Program-made: the position numbers and the translations under genes
In this document: positions 47,986 through 59,900 of the stretch, in pieces
Layout of the letters: every line of letters starts with the position of its first letter
Position numbering within the stretch: the first letter of the stretch is position 1
Assembly: GCA_002118135.1 (NCBI GenBank)
Contig: BDIU01000167.1
Coordinates: forward strand, 124,536 to 188,535
Length of the DNA: 64,000 nucleotides
Direction: 5' to 3'
Origin: Trebouxia sp. TZW2008
Taxonomy: Eukaryota > Chlorophyta > Trebouxiophyceae > Trebouxiales > Trebouxiaceae
Notes under the pieces: generated by a model
What the model was told of the DNA's origin: nothing
Seen by the model: the letters and a program-made list of their open reading frames with translations, nothing else
Databases searched by the model: none

Positions 47986-50900
47986 ATGCAGCAGTACACG
48001 CGGCCAACACGCTTCGGCCTGTCTGGCGCACAAGCTGCAGCATTTTGTCGTCATCCCGCCCAGTCATCCACAAACCCGTACTTGTGTCGGAAGCCTGTGC
48101 TCACCAGGCGTCGTAGTGCGCCTGGACGCGTACGCATGGCAGCCAGCAATAACAGGCTTCATGCTGATCCCCCTGCATGCGCAGAAGAGCCAGAGGTATG
48201 GCTCTCAGCGGGAGCCAGTTCGTGTTGCCGGTGACTGCGACAACCACAGCTCGAATGATCGCGCTCTCACTTGTTTAGGCAAGCGTCAACGGGGTGCAAC
48301 GCCGCAGGATCAAGCTAGAGGTGGCATACCATCATCAGCATCCACCCCATCAACGTCTGACAGGTTTGTCTAAAGTGTGAGCCAATCTGTATAACACCAG
48401 GCTGGCATCTGCAGCAAGCGTGCTACTTGCAGGTGCAGCAAGTCTGCGGACCAGATCAAAATGGTGCGTATCAGCACAATCACTCTACGCCAATGCTGCT
48501 CCTGAATGCTTGAGTCAGTGGCATGTCAAGTAAGCTGAATGCCAACGCTGATAGCATGTGTCGTACAGGAAACTGCCATGTTGGCCGGAGCCATCTCTTT
48601 CATGGGACAATTAAGGGAGATCATTCCTCCTCTTTACAAGAAACTCTGGTACAGAATTGAATATATAAACACCTTTCCGATGCTGGAGGCAGATGATCAA
48701 ATCTCCTATGCCCAGTTGCTGAAATTGCTAAAGGCGAAATGGGTCAAGCGCATCAATCTGCTGGCAGACGGCAAACTTGCTATTGTTGAGGTGCGCACTA
48801 CCTCTGCATGAGATCTTGTTGGCCAGCTCACTAAGTCCCCAGGTCATCAACCCAGCTTACTAAGTCCCCAGGTCATCAACTCAGCTTATCAAGTCCCCAG
48901 GTCATCAACTCAGCTTATCAAGTCCCCAGGTCATCAATCAGGCAATCAACTAATCAATGACCTTGCTGCTGCATGACACAGTGCTGGCCAGCTTCATTGG
49001 TCCCTAGGTATTGAGCCTGTTCATTGCATGATCAACGTGGTTCAATGACTTATCTGTTGGCGGTTTTGCCTTGATTTGCAGCGCAAGATAAACAGTCATA
49101 GGGTCATCAAACTGTTTAGTTTTTGAACTGCCAGTATTGTCTAAACACCCCAGAGCTTGTTAGGGGTTGATTAATTGACACTGGCATGACATGTCCATGC
49201 ATACTGCTGCTTTGGCCAGTGACATACAGCAGACATTCAGTGCATGCCATATCGTGGCAGGACCCAAAGGCAAAACCTTAGTCCTGCTACAGCAGGGCTG
49301 AGTGCTGCTTTTTGGCAGGACTGTTCTGTACATGTGCCACTGTGTGTTGGCACAGCAATCAACAGAACCCAGTCAGCTTGTGTCTGCCGCTTGCTGCCTG
49401 AGATGCTCAGCACAAGCTAGCAAGGTGCCCCCGGGAGGTAGCTACCAGCAAACAGCAATCAGCAGATTGTAGCGCAAGCATTAATATCCCGTCATGATCT
49501 GTGCCCATCAGACAACTCCTCAGGGATGAACTCAGCTCAAAACTGCATGGCTGCTCGCAGCAGCATTATATATCTCATGCATGCAAGCCATGCATTTCTG
49601 GGCTGATTGCAGCGGCAATTCATCACTCATGCATGCAAGCCATGTATTTCTGAGCTGATTACAGCAGCAATATATCACTCATGCATGCAAGCCATGCATT
49701 TTTGAGCTGATTGCAGCGGCAACTCATCACTCATGCGTGCAAGCCATGCATTTCTGACCTCATTGCAGCAGCACCTTACCACTCATGTCCAACAACATCC
49801 GCTTGCGTCTCATTACAAAGTCATGCACAGGGAAGGATTGATTGCTGCCGTGCACAATCCGAGTTTAAGGTGTCAGCAGCAAGTGATCTGCCTGTTTGTG
49901 GGCGGGGTTTTTATGTCATCTGTTATTAGTTAAGTCAGCTACTTTAGTTAATCCGACAAGTTATGTTTCTGTTGTACTTCTGTTTCTTTTTGTGTGATAT
50001 GTCTCTCATGTATCCATTACATTTCTTTCATATTGCTGATCTGCTTCTTCTTGCAGGTCCCATTTGAAGAAGAAGATGATTGGATGGAGGAGAATGCAGA
50101 AGCACACGCTTACTTAAAGGATTATGAGAGACTGTATTTTGACCGATTTGACAGATACGATGAGTACGTGTGCCAGCTGCAGCGCTGCATAAAATGTGAT
50201 TGTCACATGTGCCTTGTCTGTGTGTCATGCTCATGCACAGAAATGTTGAGTAGACGAGTTACCAGTGGGCGATGCATGAGCCTTCCATCCCTTGCATCTC
50301 ATCATAATCATTATGTACATGCTTGCCAGTGACCCTTTGCAATGAACACAGAAGCAGAATACCTCCTGTATATCACATGAAACTTGTGTGTGGCCTCACA
50401 TGACACAGTACGAGCCATGCAGGGTCACTTATTCTGTGGAAGAGCCTGAGTGGATGATGGAGCGTAATTATTTTTATGTGGAGCTGCCAGGTATTGTCAT
50501 CGGTTTCAAGTTTGCATTGGGAATCATGGGCACTTGAGGGCTGCATGACTCATGTCACAGCTTGCATGTCGTTCTTTGATAGGGGAACCCTTATAGGCAG
50601 GCCAACTTGACATCTCTCCCTTTTCTATGTTTGCAGTCTTTCAAACTCACTTCTCTGTTGAGTTTGGACCATTTTTCCGCTGCGCCCAAGCCCGTGAGCA
50701 AAGGCAGCTGTTGTTGTACTGCAAGTGTGAACTGTCCTTGCTCGCAGTCAACATCAATGCCTGCACTCCTCTTCACAGCTTGCGCCATCTCTGCAAAGTT
50801 GCATCAAAGCAGCATGAATGCTGTGGGTGCTTCTGGAGCAAAGACATTTCCATCTGTTCCTTTGATTTTGTTCTGTGTTGAACCGAGCCAAGCAGAGTCA

Positions 50901-53900
50901 GTCTAATGTAGCATCTCTGCAATTGCCTGAATGCAGCGCGAATGCTGCTGGATCTTGATGTTAGGCATGTCCATAATTTCCTATGCTGCTGTTACCTTGT
51001 GCTGGTTGGGGACAGAAGATTACTCTTGTGTGTATCTAGTTAGGCCCCCTCAGCCTGTCTAGCATCGCTTTGCATGGAAACGTAACATGACTTGGTGTGC
51101 TCAGGGTGCCGTTGGCAGCGATTGTGTATGCATATTTGTTATATCTGTGGCAAGAGAACGTCTATACACATTCATGATTGCCATGGAGCAATGCACACGG
51201 AGAGGATTGCGGCAACCCACTACAAGATTGACGGCATCTAGGGCTGCTGCTTTCGCTGAAGCTGCAGCGTCTGTGCTGTATATCCAGGAGATCTTTGGGA
51301 GCAGGGGGAACTGATGCGCCTGATCAAGGCGAGCTGGCCACAGCGCACTGCTGACGGCCGAGTTCCGTACCTTAACCAGCTACAACATGACCAGTTTTGC
51401 ATAGAGCTGGCGATTCATGACTGGAAGTCCCCGTAAGCTGCTGCTGCCCATCCACTCTACGCAACTAGCAAGCATCAATTGGAATTTCTGCATCAGTGCA
51501 AGTGTCTACGCCATCTGCTGCGTATATGTCAACTCGCGGACTCAGTCCTTCCCTCACGCACTGAAGCACTCCCTTCCTCCCTGCTCCCCTCACCCACCCA
51601 CTCATTCACTCCCTCACTCACTCCCTCGCTCGGTTGCTCGCTTGCAAGCAGCGTTGTAAGCTGCTGTGGGGCTGTGTATCAGCAGTCATCACATTGCCAG
51701 TGTCAGAAGCCGACAACCCATAACCTTTGCATTGTGCCCAGGTGCTGCGTGTTTGGCTTGTTTCTGTGTCTACCATACCCACACCTGTTTCATGAAACTT
51801 CACACTGAAGAGGGTTGCATTGCCAAGCAGAACTAGGGCAAGCAATTGCAGGTGCCTAATCAGCCACAAATCTGATCTGCTTCAGCCCAGCAATTGCTGA
51901 CATGCATAGGCACACAAATGCATCGCTAGATCACAGAAGGACTATGTAGTCTGGATGAATTGCGGCGTCAAAGTATTGGCAAGCCTTAATCATGATGTAC
52001 TTTGCAAAGTCTCTCGCTGTGGGTACAATGTGCGCACAGCAGGTGCATCTGGTGAATTCACATCTTTGAGATGCTAGTCGATGATGAGTCTTGCCCATAG
52101 GAGGCTTAGATGGCTTGGTCACACGGCACGTATGCCACAGGACAGACTGCCTTATCAGTGTATGTTTGGGCATTTATCAGGCACTCAGGCCAAGGGTAAA
52201 CCCAGAGAGACTTGGCAGTCAACTGTGTACAAGGACCTCTCTGCCCTCCATGTCCAATATAAATGGTTTAGGTTAGCACATGATCGAACTGGTTGGAGAC
52301 AATTGGTTGCTTCTGTAGGTACCTAGATGGGCCTGCTCAGCCTGCCTAGCCCAGGTTTACAATGAATGAATGAATGAATGAATGAGTGAATGAGTGAGTG
52401 AGTGAGTGAGTGAGTGAGTGAGTGAGTGAGTGAGTGAGTGAGTGAGTGAGTGAGTGAGAATGAATGAATGAATGAATGAATGAATGAAGCGTGCTTGCAG
52501 GCTACCCTTACTGAAGATTCTGAAGCCCCTTGTCCTGCCCAGTCTGGTGCTCTTGGCTTTTCAAGTGGTGTTGTGGGTTTTGATCTGGATTGCCAAGAAG
52601 GCTGGGTACCTCACGGAAAGGAAGGATGACAGGAAGGCGATGATGGAAGAGTATGGGAAGCATAAGGCGACAGCGTTTAATGTAGGCAAAGGGAAGTCAC
52701 GTAAGGACACTGGCGTGCGCTACAGCGATGTGGCAGGCCTTGACACGATCAAGCGTGACATTGAGGAGACAATGCAGATGGTCATGCGCGATTTGAAGTA
52801 TAGCAAGATGGGCGCTCAACCCCCCAGAGTGAGCAACCCCCCCCCCTCTCCCCCCCGTCCCATAATGGCACTTGTCTGCTCTCCTGACTGCTTGCATCAG
52901 CGCGAGCATGCAACTCATGTGGTTGAAAATAGACGCACAGATTGTTTGTACTGTCCAGCGTCAGAGGCAAAAGCTTCCTGTACAGGTCTGATGTTGCGTA
53001 GTCGTTGACCCTGTCGATTGCAGCTTTCAACCCTCAACGCTTCTCAAAAGGGGAATGAAGACTTCTTTCATGTAGCCAAGCTGCAAATGACACTCTTGGA
53101 CAGTTCTCCAGTTCACAAATCAACATGTGCTTGGCCATATCAGCTTGCCTTGCTGCCAGCAACTGCAAGTAGGTGATCAGAGGAAGCTCAGCTCACAAAC
53201 TCTGTCATAGGACCAAATATGTGTTCAACGCCTGATACGTCTCTATCTTATCCATCACGGCTGGTTGCTGCCCTGTTGTTTAGGGCAGTCCATTAGAAGG
53301 CTTGCCACAGGCACAGGCAGGACCTGTCACGAGGCGGGTTTGCCCTTCTACAGTGCCAACAGAGCGGACTTTGCAAAAATGCTTCAAAGCTTGGCAGCTC
53401 CCCTTGTGAAATCTTATACTGCCAAAGTCAGATAGAACAAGTAACAAACCCCTGCTGTTCAGGGCATCTTGCTGGAGGGGCCCCCAGGGACAGGCAAAAG
53501 CTACATGGCTTGGGCTATGGCAGGCGAGGCGGGCTTGCCCATCTACAGTGCCGACGGATCTGATTTTGTGGAGATGTCTGCGGGCGCGACCTGTTTGCCA
53601 CACCTCTGCTGAATCAGGCTCTGCTGTTCAGGGCATATTGCTGGTGGGCCCCCTGGGGCCAGGCAACATGTACATAGCTTGGGCTATGGCAGGCGCGGCA
53701 GGCTTGCCCTTCTACAGTACCAACGATTCTGAGGTTGTGGAGATGTTTGAGGGCATGACCTGTCTGCCACACCTCTGCTGAATCAGGCTCTGCTGTTCAG
53801 GGCATATTGCTGGAGGGCCCCCTGGGGCCAGGCAAAACCTACATAGCTCAGGCTGTGGCAGGCGAGGCGGGCTTGCCCTTCTACAGTGCCAATGGAGCTG

Positions 53901-56900
53901 AGTTTGTGTAGTTATTGCGGGCGTGACCTGTTTGCCACACCTCTGCTGAATCAGGCTCTGCTGTTCAGGGCATATTGCTGGAGGGGCCCCCAGGGACAGG
54001 CAAGACCTACATGGCTCGGGCTATGGCAGGCGAGGCGGGCTTGCCCTTCTACAGTGCCAACGGATCTGAGTTTGTAGAGATGTTTGCGGGGGTGGCCGCT
54101 TCCCGCATCAAGGATCTGTTTGCTGCAGCCCGCAAGACCTCCCCCTCCATCATCTTCATAGGTCAGTCTGCATCAATTGCTGCCACATCATGCTCATGGG
54201 GAGTGTCAATTCAATTCTCTGCCAGGAAGAATCTGCGTAGGGTACATACAGCAGAGTCGGACAGGTCAGGTCGCAAGACTTTCCCCTCCATCATCTCCAT
54301 AGGTCAGTCTTCTCCACAAGAAAAGCCATGCCATATTTGCGATTTGATCAACTGCTTCTACTCTCAGAGGCTGCCGCTGCAGGCGTAGACTTTTCGTTTC
54401 TCACCTTTCTCATTGATGACTTTGCAAGACACCCTCCCCCAATCATCTTCAGAGGTCAATTTGCAGCAGCCATGACATCTTGTTCTCACCGAGAATTTGC
54501 AGGAACATTCTCTTGCACACATGAAGTCACACAGTGATTTGCTTGGCTGCAGATGAGAATGACACCATAGGCATGGCCAGGGTCAGAGGCAACGACAGCG
54601 GCAGTGCTGAGAGAGAGTCAGGCCTACTGCAGCTGCTCTCTGAGATGCATACAGTAGCGATTTAAAGTGCTGCAGCAGTGCATGCAAGACACGCAGCCAC
54701 TTAATTTGAAGTGCTTGGCTGCAGATAAGATTGACACAATAGGTACGGCGAGGGGCAAAGCCAATGACAGCAGCGCATCTGAGATTGATGTAAGAAGCAA
54801 ACTGCTGTAGCATTGGGCTGCTTGCAAAGGACACAACCCCTTGACATGACAGTACGAGATGCTTGGCTGCAGATGAAATAGACACAATAGGCATGGCTCG
54901 GGGGAGAGGCGACAACAGTGGCAGTGCTGAGAGGGAGTCAGGTCTACTGCAGCTGCTGACCGAGCTGGACGGCTTCACCAGGGACGACAGGGTGCTGGTC
55001 ATTGGAGCGACCAACCGTGTTACTTCACTGGATGATGCACTGGTGCGGGCGGGCCGCTTTGACCGCAAGCTCTACATGGGCACCCCCACTACCCCCAACA
55101 GGCTCAAGATCCTGCAGGTCAGCTTGCCATGCCATGCCATGCCATGCAATCATTCCCTCGACCCCTCAGTTCTCATGAGACAGCGCTGACGGTCTCCTAC
55201 TCTGAAGCAGTGAACACTCCATTGTATTCATGAGGCTCCAGGCTGCTGCAACAGGTGTCGCATTTTGCATGGTGCTGCATGCTGCTATTCTGTTCATCAA
55301 GATCAGACATCATGCAAAATTTGGCTGTAATGCTGCAGCCTGAAGTCTCAGGCATGCACCTGGCCCATAAGCCCCCAGACCACGGCCAGGCTGTCAAATT
55401 GCGCATCATGTTGCTCTGGACAAATGCATAAATTGCGCTGCTTTTGGCCCAGGCGCATGCAAGGTGCAAATGCATAAACCACGACAGTGTAGACAATTGG
55501 TGCATTTCTCCTGATCATGCCAATCATGAATGACCGCTGTTTGTGTGGCAGGTGCACGCAAGGAGCAAGTTCCTGAATTACAGTAACACATGCACAGTTT
55601 TGCAGTGTCTAACCCTGCTGACTCTGAGACAGTACTGCTGATGTAGCAGCATATCGTATTCTGTTGACGCTGCATCAGTACTGCTTGTGTGGCAGATTCC
55701 TCAAAGGCGAAGGTCAATAGACCATGAATACGTTGCCAGACCTACATCAAGCTTTGCATCATGGGTAATCATGGCAATTTTGAACTAACCCTGATTGTTT
55801 GGCAGGTGCATGCAAGGGGTAAGCCCATAGAACGTGGTAATGATGGCGTGATGCTGAGGCGTGTGGCACATCAGCATGTTGATTGCTCAGGTGCCATGTA
55901 CAATATGTCTGATCCTGCCCGACCCTGACTATGTCATGCGTCTAATCCTGCTGAGTCTGAATAAGTAATGCTTATGTGGCAGGTGCATGCAAGAGGCAAG
56001 CCCATAGACCGCAGTAATGATGATGCAGTGCTGCGCTGTGCGGCCTAGCAGACTGTTGGCCGCCTAGGCGCCATGTGCATTGCGTCTGATTCTGCTGAGT
56101 CTGAATCAGTAATGCTCATGTGGCAGGTGCATGCAAGAGGCAAGCCCATAGACCGCAGCAATGATGATGCGGTGCTGCGGCGTGCGGCACAGAACACTGT
56201 TGGCTACTCAGGTGCTGCGTTGGCCAACCTACTGAACGAGTCAGCCATCCTCATGGTAGGCCTGCCAATTATGTCCATTCATTCTTGATTGCCTTGAATT
56301 CGGCAAATCTCAATCAGGTTGTGTCATGCGCTATCAGACTTTTCGGCGGGGGAAAGCATGTAGTCTCTCTCTGTTAGCTGCCATTCCTGCGTTATGTCTT
56401 GCTGGGTAAAGTTTTGGTGACCTTGCAAAACTGCTCAACAAATCAGCCATCCTCGTGGGAAGGCCTGCCAACTATATCTGTTGCCACTGCAAGATGAGCT
56501 TGCTCAACAAAGCAGCCATTCTGATGGTAGGACTTCCAAGCAGTGAGTCATCATATGTGATACTCGATACGCCATACATCATACGCAATACGCAGTATTA
56601 AAAAAAGATTATCACAGAGACGCAGTGCCAATTGTGAAATGACAACACGTTGAGATCGACTCGTCATATCCAATATGCAAGTATTGTCGAGTATCAGTCA
56701 CTGAGGCAAAGAGTATGTGTTGCACTGGTTCCAAGTATCCCTGTTGCCATTCACACAAGATGTCTTGCTAAGTCAACAATTGCTGAGCTGTCCAACCCAT
56801 GAAGCAGCCATCTCAATGGTAAGCCTGTCAGTCATGTCTGTTTCTTCTTGATTGTCTTTCATGCAAGGTGTCTTGCAGACTTTAGAGTCGCAGTAAGAAG

Positions 56901-59900
56901 CGCTTTTGGTTTCTCACAGGTGCGGGAGAGTAAGGAACAGATCGACCATCCATTAGTACAACAGGCTCAGGCTCTGGCTCTGGACTGGCTAGAGCTTGGT
57001 CTGCTCTCCAACTCTCTGCCAAACGTACAACAAGCAGTAACAAGCCCTTTTGGTGTCTCACGCAGGTGCGGGGGAGTAAGGAGCAGATTGACTATCCATT
57101 GATCCTGGACCGACTGGAGCTTGGTCTGCCCTTTAGACTGCTGCCAAACAGCCCAGCCAAGACACCAGATCACATTTGTACCATTTCATGTCCTTTTGCG
57201 TTTGCTTCCTCATAGGAGTAGAGACCAGATCACCTGTGTCATCCCTCACTTGCTCTTGCTTACACAGAGGTCCAGGAGAGTAAGGAGCAGATTGACTATC
57301 CGTTAGTCCAACAACCAGTAGAGCTTGATCTGCCCTCCAAGCTCCTATCAAACATCTGACAAGCCCTTTTGCTTTCTCACAGGTGCGCAACAGCAAGGAA
57401 CATATTGACTACCCATAAATTTAACAGGCTCTCAACCGGCTTGAGCTTGGTCTGCCTTCCAAGCCGCTGCTGAACAGGCCAGCCAAGACGCCAGATCACT
57501 CTTATGATCTCCTCTTGCTTTTGTGTTCTTATACAAGTTGAAACCAGATCACCTTTGACATGACACAGTTGCTCCTGCTGTCTCACAGGTGCGCGATAGC
57601 AAGGAGCAGATCGACTATCCATTGATTCAACAAGCCCTGGACCGGCTCGAGCTTGGTCTGCCCTCCAAGCCGCTGCCAAACAGCCCTGCCAAGAGGCGTT
57701 TAGCAACAACATTGATGGCTAAGGCTGTCATGATTTCTCTGACTGCTGGCATGTCCGCTGTGGAGGGCGTGACCATGTCCACCAGGGGGGGTCATCTGGG
57801 GCGCATCAGATTTGCACCTAAGGTGAGCTGCTCAGAAGCAATTCCAGCAATGTGATTAGTAACGCTGATGGTTGTCGCCATGCTGACATTGATGGCTAAG
57901 GCTGTCGTTGCTGCCCTTGCCGCTGGCATGTTCCCTGTGGAGGGGGTGACCATGTCCACCAGGGGGGGTCACCTGGGGCGCATCAGATTTGCACCCAAGC
58001 TCAGCTGCTCAGAAGCAACTCCAACAATGTGATTAGTAAGGATGTTGTATGTTGCCATGCTGACATTAATGGCTAGGGCTAAGGCTGTCGTTACTGCCCT
58101 GGCTGCTGGCATGTCCCCTGTGGAGGGGTTGCTCATTACCACCAGGGGGAGGCCCATCTGGGGCGCATCAGGTTTGCACTTAAGGTCAGCTGCTCAGAAG
58201 CAATTCCGACAATGTGATTAGTAAGGATTATGTTTGTTGCCATGCCAGCATAATTGCAAGGTGTTTGTGACACAACTCCTGATTTGTGTCTTACTTATAT
58301 CAAGTGATAAACATTTCAGTACACTGTCGAGCACATGTGCTAGGTGTGTGTGCACAATCCCTGACTCATGACTTATGTAAGGTGCGGCAAGGTAAAGCTG
58401 TTGCTCAAAGTTCTCATCATGAAACAGGTGAAACATGGAAATCTAGGTGTGTCTGCTGGCAGCGTGTCATCATCATGATACAACATTGTATCAGAACAAT
58501 GTATCAGCAGGGGTACCTGATTGCCACATTGTTTTTGGAATCAGGATGCAACTGAGGTGCAACCAGGCAGGCATCATCTTATTGAGCAGGAACGCATCAC
58601 AAACATCATCAATAGTGTGTCATTCACATTATGAGTTGACACAGAGACACCTGATACTGAAAGTGACAGTGACATTGACAGTGATGGTGATAGCGACAGT
58701 TGAGAACTGATTGCACTTTTAGTGTTGCATTTTGAGCACAAGCCGGTGACTGAACTTATATGCCTGTTGCAGAAGATGTGTCCATAGCGGACGCACCTGA
58801 TTGCATCACCTCCACATGTAGCATCCTGAGCTTGATCAGTGCCATTGTGCCATGCAGGACAGGGCTCAAGCTGGGGCACCTGGCAGCAATCCAAGTACAG
58901 GCAGGCAGGAGGCGGTTTGCTGAGCTTGAATGATGACGGCAAAGTCTTGGAGATACAGGATGGAGTGTAAAATTGATGTTTGATGCAGGACTTGACGCAA
59001 TCAGGGGCCAGGTGACGGCAGTTGAGGTACAGGCAGGCAGATGGCAGTCTGCGTGGGCAGAAGCAGTTTGATAAGCTATGTAGGGTACATGCTTAGCTTG
59101 AAGGCACCACATACATGATGGTGTGTGGTACAGGACTCAATGTCAATCCGGGGGGAGTCGGCAGCAGCTGAGGTGCAGGCAAGCAGGAGGCAATCTGCGT
59201 GGGCAGCTGCAGAACCAGTTTGACAAGCTGTGTGGGGTAACCCTGGCTTGAACGCATCACAAACATGATGGTGTGTTGCATAGGACAAGGGCTCAAGGAG
59301 CGACAATTATCTGCAACTGAAGTGCAGGCAGGCAGGCGGCAGTCTGTATCGGCAACCGCATGACCAGTTTGATGAGCTGTGTACGGCGCGCTTTAGTTGA
59401 GTGCAGCAAAATTATGATGGTTTGTTGTACAGGAAAAGGGCTCAAAAAGCGGCAGCTCTTCGCAGCGGAGGTTCAGGAAGGCAGGTGGCGGTAGGCCTGG
59501 GGAGCCGCAGAACGAGTTTGATGACCTGTGTGGGGTGTTGGTGCCCCTGTATGCCTCAAGAGCCACAGAAGAGGTCCTATATGGTCGCCAAGCCATCACC
59601 ATCGGCACCTCAACAACAGTGAGCTTCCTTGCATGGAACGCATTACGCTGCCTATTACTGTCTGCAAGGCATTGACAGTGGTGTCATTGAGCCTCTTTAC
59701 AAGTGTGCTGGTGCCTATGTATGCTTCAAGAGCTGCTGAAGAATTCATGTACGGTCGCTAAGGCACCCTCATTACCCCGGATGGGTACAGGATTTCAGGA
59801 GAAGCGGGTTTACAATCAAATCAGAGAAGTGTAGTTACAATGAGATTAGGGAGCGGCTGTACAATGAAATTACAGAAGCAGATTTACGATGAGGTTAGAG

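Noticed and set aside
48833..49790. CRISPR-like array
   Set aside because: The repeats are head-to-tail without unique spacers and lie in a eukaryotic intron.
51417..51808. Plus-strand frame with [13 protein letters not shown] repeats
   Set aside because: It is a simple ctccctcactc repeat inside an FtsHi intron, with no domain and no splice support.
53281..53968. Separate small AAA-ATPase genes
   Set aside because: The units are partial, damaged copies of one exon edge with shared intronic flanks, not genes.
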